Of a DNA stretch of 6,084 nt, positions 1 through 3,432 are shown piece after piece. Source of the DNA: Dehalococcoidales bacterium (GTDB taxonomy: Bacteria > Chloroflexota > Dehalococcoidia > Dehalococcoidales > RBG-16-60-22); contig JAUWGD010000103.1 of assembly GCA_030606585.1 (NCBI GenBank), forward strand, positions 1 to 6,084. The letters run 5' to 3'. Position 1 is the first letter of the stretch, and every line of letters starts with the position of its first letter. The notes under the pieces are model-generated. The model did not search any database. It was given only the letters and a program-made list of their open reading frames with translations, and had not been told where the DNA came from. Both the position numbers and the translations under genes were made by a program.

Positions 1-1255
1 CACCGGCGGCCTGGTTACTATTATCCCGCAGCTGACCGACTACACCGGCAAACAGCAGATTGTCGGGCTGACCCAGGAGTGGATTGACCGCCTTATCGCC
101 CGCAATGCCGTGGATTACCCCAAGAAGGAGCACTGGGGCTCCCTGGACAAGGAGCTTGTCAGGTACTACTTCCAGCGCAGTATCTTCATGACTCGGCTGG
201 ATCGGGTGGTCTACGCCGCCATCATCGATGCTGAAGTTTCCAAATATATCCTTAACGAAATGGTGGAAGAGGCGGGGGTTAAAACATACTGCCATGCCTG
301 GGGTACCGAGCCTATCATGGAAGGCAATCACTGCAAGGGCGTCATCATCGAGAGCAAGTCCGGTCGGCAGGCCATCCTGGGCAAGGTTGTTATCGATTCT
401 ACCGGCGACGGCGACCTCTTTCCGTATGCCGGAATCGAGTTTGAAGACAACATTCCCCCCAATTTCCGCATCGCCAACCTGGCCCTCGTTTTCTGGGTTG
501 ACGGCGTCGACCTGAAAAAGGCGATGGATTTCCGCATGAATAACCCGAAGGAGTTCATGGAACTGAACCGGAAATCTATGGAAGCCGGCGGTCAGGGAGG
601 CTTTATGCCCAGCAACCTTCCCGACCAGGACGCCGTCGTCTGGTTCCACAACCGCTTCCCCAATAAGAGCCAGGTGGACGTAGAAGAGCTTACCCGCGTC
701 GAGTTCGAAGGTCGCAAGAAGATGATGAAGACCTATGAATTCTTCAAAGAGAACGTGCCGGGTTTCGAAAAGAGCTTTATTGTCCTTTCCGGCCCCCAGC
801 TTGGTACCCGCTCCAGCCGCCGCATGATAGGTGAATATCAACTCACGCAAAAAGACCTGGCAGACAATACGCCGTTCGAGGATACCATCGCCATCTTCCC
901 GGACCTCGACCGCGGCCAGGAATCGCTGGACCACCCGCTCATGTATATCCCCTACCGCAGCCTGCTGCCGAAGAACGTGGACAACCTGCTGGTAGCCTGC
1001 CGGGCCTTCTCCTCGGACATGCATGTCCAGGATAACTTCAACCTTATCCCGCACTGCATTGCCTTCGGCGAAGCCGCCGGCACCGCCGCTGCTTTAGCGC
1101 TGAAAGCGGGTGCAGGCGTTAAGAACGTGGATATAAAAGCCCTCCAGAAGCATCTCGCTAAACAGGGTGTGCCGCTGCCGGACGTTACCAAAAAGGTGAA
1201 TTATAAATACACCGGGCCGGCATTGGTCTCTTCTTCTTTTACGCCACCACATTAA
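1..1255 (+). CDS. FAD-dependent oxidoreductase (FAD_oxidored-type), 5'-truncated by window edge; paralogue of the next gene
   Basis: Seen: the frame is open from base 2 to a TAA at 1253-1255, giving 417 visible residues. The GTG at 110 is internal, because the 36 codons before it align with the downstream paralogue starting at its residue 62 (TGGLV). About 61 N-terminal residues, including the expected dinucleotide-binding GxGxxG, therefore lie outside the window. Visible family marks are GKVVIDSTGDGD (about 372-415), the GTRSSRRMIGEY segment (803-838), VACRAFSSDMH, and the C-terminal flavin-binding stretch ending GEAAGTAAALAL. There is no signal peptide or membrane segment in the visible part, so it is probably cytoplasmic. 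It carries a tail of about 21 residues that the paralogue lacks. Known: this flavoprotein family covers reductases and dehydrogenases of varied substrates. Inferred: a redox enzyme of unknown substrate, possibly co-transcribed with the next gene 90 bases downstream. Confidence 0.88.
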   Translation, partial: TGGLVTIIPQLTDYTGKQQIVGLTQEWIDRLIARNAVDYPKKEHWGSLDKELVRYYFQRSIFMTRLDRVVYAAIIDAEVSKYILNEMVEEAGVKTYCHAWGTEPIMEGNHCKGVIIESKSGRQAILGKVVIDSTGDGDLFPYAGIEFEDNIPPNFRIANLALVFWVDGVDLKKAMDFRMNNPKEFMELNRKSMEAGGQGGFMPSNLPDQDAVVWFHNRFPNKSQVDVEELTRVEFEGRKKMMKTYEFFKENVPGFEKSFIVLSGPQLGTRSSRRMIGEYQLTQKDLADNTPFEDTIAIFPDLDRGQESLDHPLMYIPYRSLLPKNVDNLLVACRAFSSDMHVQDNFNLIPHCIAFGEAAGTAAALALKAGAGVKNVDIKALQKHLAKQGVPLPDVTKKVNYKYTGPALVSSSFTPPH

Positions 1256-1302
1256 ACTGGAGGAAAATACGAAGGTCTTAACTAGATAAGAAATCGCAAA
1301 TC

Positions 1303-1327
1303 AGGGGGTAGCAAACGACTACCCCCT
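1303..1327 (+). promoter_or_regulatory. Intergenic RNA hairpin just before the ribosome binding site of the second oxidoreductase
   Basis: GGGGGTAG (1304-1311) pairs perfectly with CTACCCCC (1319-1326) around a 7-base loop CAAACGA, and A1303/T1327 adds a ninth pair. No T-run follows (the next bases are TGGAGTTGG), so it is not a standard intrinsic terminator. It ends 7 bases before the Shine-Dalgarno site of the following gene. It could stabilise a processed mRNA end, attenuate transcription partly, or tune translation; which of these applies cannot be told from sequence. Confidence 0.5.
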
Positions 1328-1334
1328 TGGAGTT

Positions 1335-1339
1335 GGAGG
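1335..1339 (+). promoter_or_regulatory. Shine-Dalgarno site deciding the start of the second oxidoreductase
   Basis: GGAGG lies 6 bases before the ATG at 1346-1348. It fixes that ATG as the start, and the protein then begins about 28 residues before its GGGPGG nucleotide-binding loop, a normal distance for this family. Confidence 0.8.
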
Positions 1340-1345
1340 TATATT

Positions 1346-2755
1346 ATGTCAGCCAAGCCTTCGGTTAAAACGATTACGGAAGAATCCAGAGATATCAAGG
1401 TAGTCCGCGAGGCGGACGTCGTGGTGGTGGGGGGAGGCCCCGGCGGTATCGGCTCGGCAATAGCCGCGGCGCGTACCGGTGCCGATACGGTACTCATCGA
1501 GAGATACGGCCACCTCGGCGGCATGGCTACCGGCGGACTGGTCAACATCCTGCCCAATCTCAGCGATATCAGCGGCAAGCAGCACATCTACGGACTCAAC
1601 CAGGAGATAATCGAACGCATGGAAAAGCGGAATGCGGCTTTCTACCCTAAGAAGAAAGACTGGGGCACCACTGATAAAAAAATAGTCGATTATTATAATG
1701 ATACGAATCTCAACCTGTTTTACGTGCGCAAAGACCCCAATATGGGAGGCAAGGAGAGGGTGATGTACACCGCCGTCGTCGACCCCGAGGTGCTCAAGGA
1801 CGAACTTAACGACATGGTGCAGGAAGCAGGAGTAGACCTGCTGCTCCATTCCTGGGGCACCCGGCCCATCATGGAGGAGAATACGGTCAAGGGCGTCTAC
1901 TTCGAGAGCAAGTCCGGAAGGCAGGCGATACTGGGCAAGGTGGTCATCGATTCCACCGGTGACGGCGATATATTCGTGGAGGCCGGGGCGGAGTTCGACG
2001 GCGCACTGGACAACAAGCGCCGGACGGCCTGGCTGGCCTCTACGTTCTGGATGACCGATGTCAATATCAAGAAAGCCGACGATTTTAAATCGTCCCAGCC
2101 GGAAATATTCGCCGAGTTGATGCAGGAGCTCTTGAAACTGGGCGGTTATCCTCATTACCTCAAAGGCATACTGGGAAATCAGCGCAACGTTCTCTGGTAC
2201 CACAGCTTCCAGATACAGCCGGAATCCTCCGACGGCAAAGATGTCCGGGAACTTACCAGGGTGGATATAAGAGGGCGTAAGCGCGCCGTGACTACCTACG
2301 AATTCATGAAGAAGAATGTCCCCGGATTTGAAAACTGCTATATCATGCAGACCGCCCCGCAGCTCGGCACCCAGGGCGGCCGGAGGGTTATCGGGGAATA
2401 TATCCTCGACGATAAAGACATGGTATCGGACGAGGTGCACGAGGATACCATAGTCGTCCTGGCAAATAACGATAACGGCGAGATATCCGCCAAACACCCG
2501 TCAATCTGTATCCCCTACCGCTGCCTGGTGCCTAAAGAGGTGGACGGACTGCTCGTCGCCTGCCGTGCTTTCTCATCGACGGACAGCATCAACATGTATT
2601 TCAACATCATTCCGCCCTGTATCGCCTACGGCCAGGCGGCAGGCACGGCAGCGGCTTTAGCGATTGATACCGGCGTCCAGCCCCGTAAGGTGGACTACAA
2701 AGCGCTGCATGACAACCTGGTCAAGCAGGGCGTGAATTTGCCGGAAATCAAATAA
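1346..2755 (+). CDS. FAD-dependent oxidoreductase (FAD_oxidored-type), complete; paralogue of the preceding gene
   Basis: Seen: 469 residues from an ATG with a well-placed GGAGG to a TAA. The N-terminal Rossmann FAD fold has VVVVGGGPGGIGSA (residues 25-38), with acidic E52 closing the second strand, then GHLGGMATGG (55-64). GKVVIDSTGDGD lies near residues 197-208, and the C-terminal flavin segment IPPCIAYGQAAGTAAALA ends near 439. No CxxC Fe-S motifs, signal peptide or membrane helices are seen, so it is probably a soluble cytoplasmic flavoprotein. It is collinear with the upstream gene, with roughly half the positions identical by eye and an insert of about 9 residues near KDPNMGGKE. Odd: where the upstream paralogue has GTRSSRR this one has GTQGGRR (residues 341-347), and SSDMH is replaced by SSTDS, so substrate handling probably differs. 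Known: members oxidise or reduce varied organic substrates with FAD. Inferred: a redox enzyme of unknown substrate; cofactor binding is well supported. Confidence 0.9.
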   Translation: MSAKPSVKTITEESRDIKVVREADVVVVGGGPGGIGSAIAAARTGADTVLIERYGHLGGMATGGLVNILPNLSDISGKQHIYGLNQEIIERMEKRNAAFYPKKKDWGTTDKKIVDYYNDTNLNLFYVRKDPNMGGKERVMYTAVVDPEVLKDELNDMVQEAGVDLLLHSWGTRPIMEENTVKGVYFESKSGRQAILGKVVIDSTGDGDIFVEAGAEFDGALDNKRRTAWLASTFWMTDVNIKKADDFKSSQPEIFAELMQELLKLGGYPHYLKGILGNQRNVLWYHSFQIQPESSDGKDVRELTRVDIRGRKRAVTTYEFMKKNVPGFENCYIMQTAPQLGTQGGRRVIGEYILDDKDMVSDEVHEDTIVVLANNDNGEISAKHPSICIPYRCLVPKEVDGLLVACRAFSSTDSINMYFNIIPPCIAYGQAAGTAAALAIDTGVQPRKVDYKALHDNLVKQGVNLPEIK

Positions 2756-2779
2756 AAAAGAGGGGCGTCAGCCCCTCTT
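2748..2779 (-). terminator. Intrinsic terminator of the iorA-iorB operon, probably weakly bidirectional
   Basis: AAGAGGGGC (2758-2766) pairs with GCCCCTCTT (2771-2779), giving 9 perfect pairs around a 4-base loop. Read on the - strand, the stem is followed by TTTTATTTGATTT, with two more T in the stem base: a typical rho-independent terminator 22 bases after the iorB stop. The T-rich part overlaps the last codons and stop of the + strand gene. Read on the + strand, the stem begins 2 bases after that gene's stop and is followed by TTAGTCTATCTGTTTT, a poor T-run, so termination in that direction is probably weaker. Confidence 0.8.
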
Positions 2780-2801
2780 AGTCTATCTGTTTTGCTATAA
2801 T

Positions 2802-3431
2802 CTAACCTTTTACCGAAGCGCCCTTGAGCGCTTTCCATACCGTCTCGTACCCCATGTCGAACGCCCTGACGTTTATTTCGCCTACTTTTGCCTTGAAACG
2901 GGACAGTATCGCTTCTTTGGCGTTTTCTTCAGATATCGGCATGAGGCCGGTGCCGAATAAAGCACCGAGCATCACTACGTTAGCGGCCTGCAAACTGCCT
3001 GCCTCTTTGGCGATTCCGCTCGCGTCCAGAGTAATGACGCGGTCGGTGACCTCATGGAGCTTGCCTGTTATTTCTTCCCGGCTGGGATACCCGCTCTGAC
3101 CGAGATAGACGGTATACGGCAGGACGGTAGTCGTATTAAGGACAACGACGCTGTTTTTAGAAATATACTGTATATTCCTGAGAGCTTCCGATGGCTCCAC
3201 GGCGATAATGACATCGCACTTGCCTTCCGGCGTCATCGGGGCGATAACATCACCCCCCAGCCGGAGATTGCTGAATACGGAACCTCCCCGTTGGGCCATC
3301 CCCAGCACCTCGGAACCCTTCACCGCTACCCCGCCTATCACGGCCGCGTTACCCAGCAGCTCGGACACCAGGACGACACCCTGACCACCGACTCCGCATA
3401 TGATTATGTTAATCTCTTTCTTCATTGCCAT
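2802..3431 (-). CDS. iorB: Indolepyruvate ferredoxin oxidoreductase, beta subunit (2-oxoacid:ferredoxin oxidoreductase gamma-type domain)
   Basis: Seen: 209 residues, ending in TAG. The protein is one 2-oxoacid oxidoreductase gamma/beta domain: GVGGQGV (residues 13-19) in the first strand-loop, EVLGMAQRGGSV (41-52), and NVVMLGALFG (151-160), all hallmarks of IorB. Length fits the family (about 190-210). The start at 3431 is supported by AGGAG 6 bases upstream; an ATG two codons later (3425-3423) would also give a natural MKKEINIII start but is 12 bases from that site. The gene begins one base after the stop of the alpha subunit, so the pair is almost certainly translationally coupled. Known: IorAB decarboxylates aryl pyruvates such as indolepyruvate to acyl-CoA, CO2 and reduced ferredoxin, in the cytoplasm of anaerobes, and this subunit helps form the CoA and active-site region. 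Inferred: it partners the fused alpha subunit upstream; the real 2-oxoacid substrate is not certain. Confidence 0.93.
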   Translation of the reverse strand: MAMKKEINIIICGVGGQGVVLVSELLGNAAVIGGVAVKGSEVLGMAQRGGSVFSNLRLGGDVIAPMTPEGKCDVIIAVEPSEALRNIQYISKNSVVVLNTTTVLPYTVYLGQSGYPSREEITGKLHEVTDRVITLDASGIAKEAGSLQAANVVMLGALFGTGLMPISEENAKEAILSRFKAKVGEINVRAFDMGYETVWKALKGASVKG

Positions 3432-3432
3432 C

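Noticed and set aside
110..112. GTG as the start of the first oxidoreductase
   Set aside because: The frame is open to the window edge, and the 36 codons before it match the paralogue, so the gene begins outside the window.
1349..2497. A 382-codon open frame on the - strand opposite the second oxidoreductase gene
   Set aside because: It is a shadow of the + strand gene: the + strand protein has clear FAD-binding motifs and a Shine-Dalgarno site, while the antisense translation shows no recognisable domain or motif and no supported start.
2796..2801. A perfect TATAAT on the + strand in the convergent gap
   Set aside because: There is no -35-like element at the right distance upstream (the position falls in the terminator stem), and it would only drive antisense RNA into iorB.
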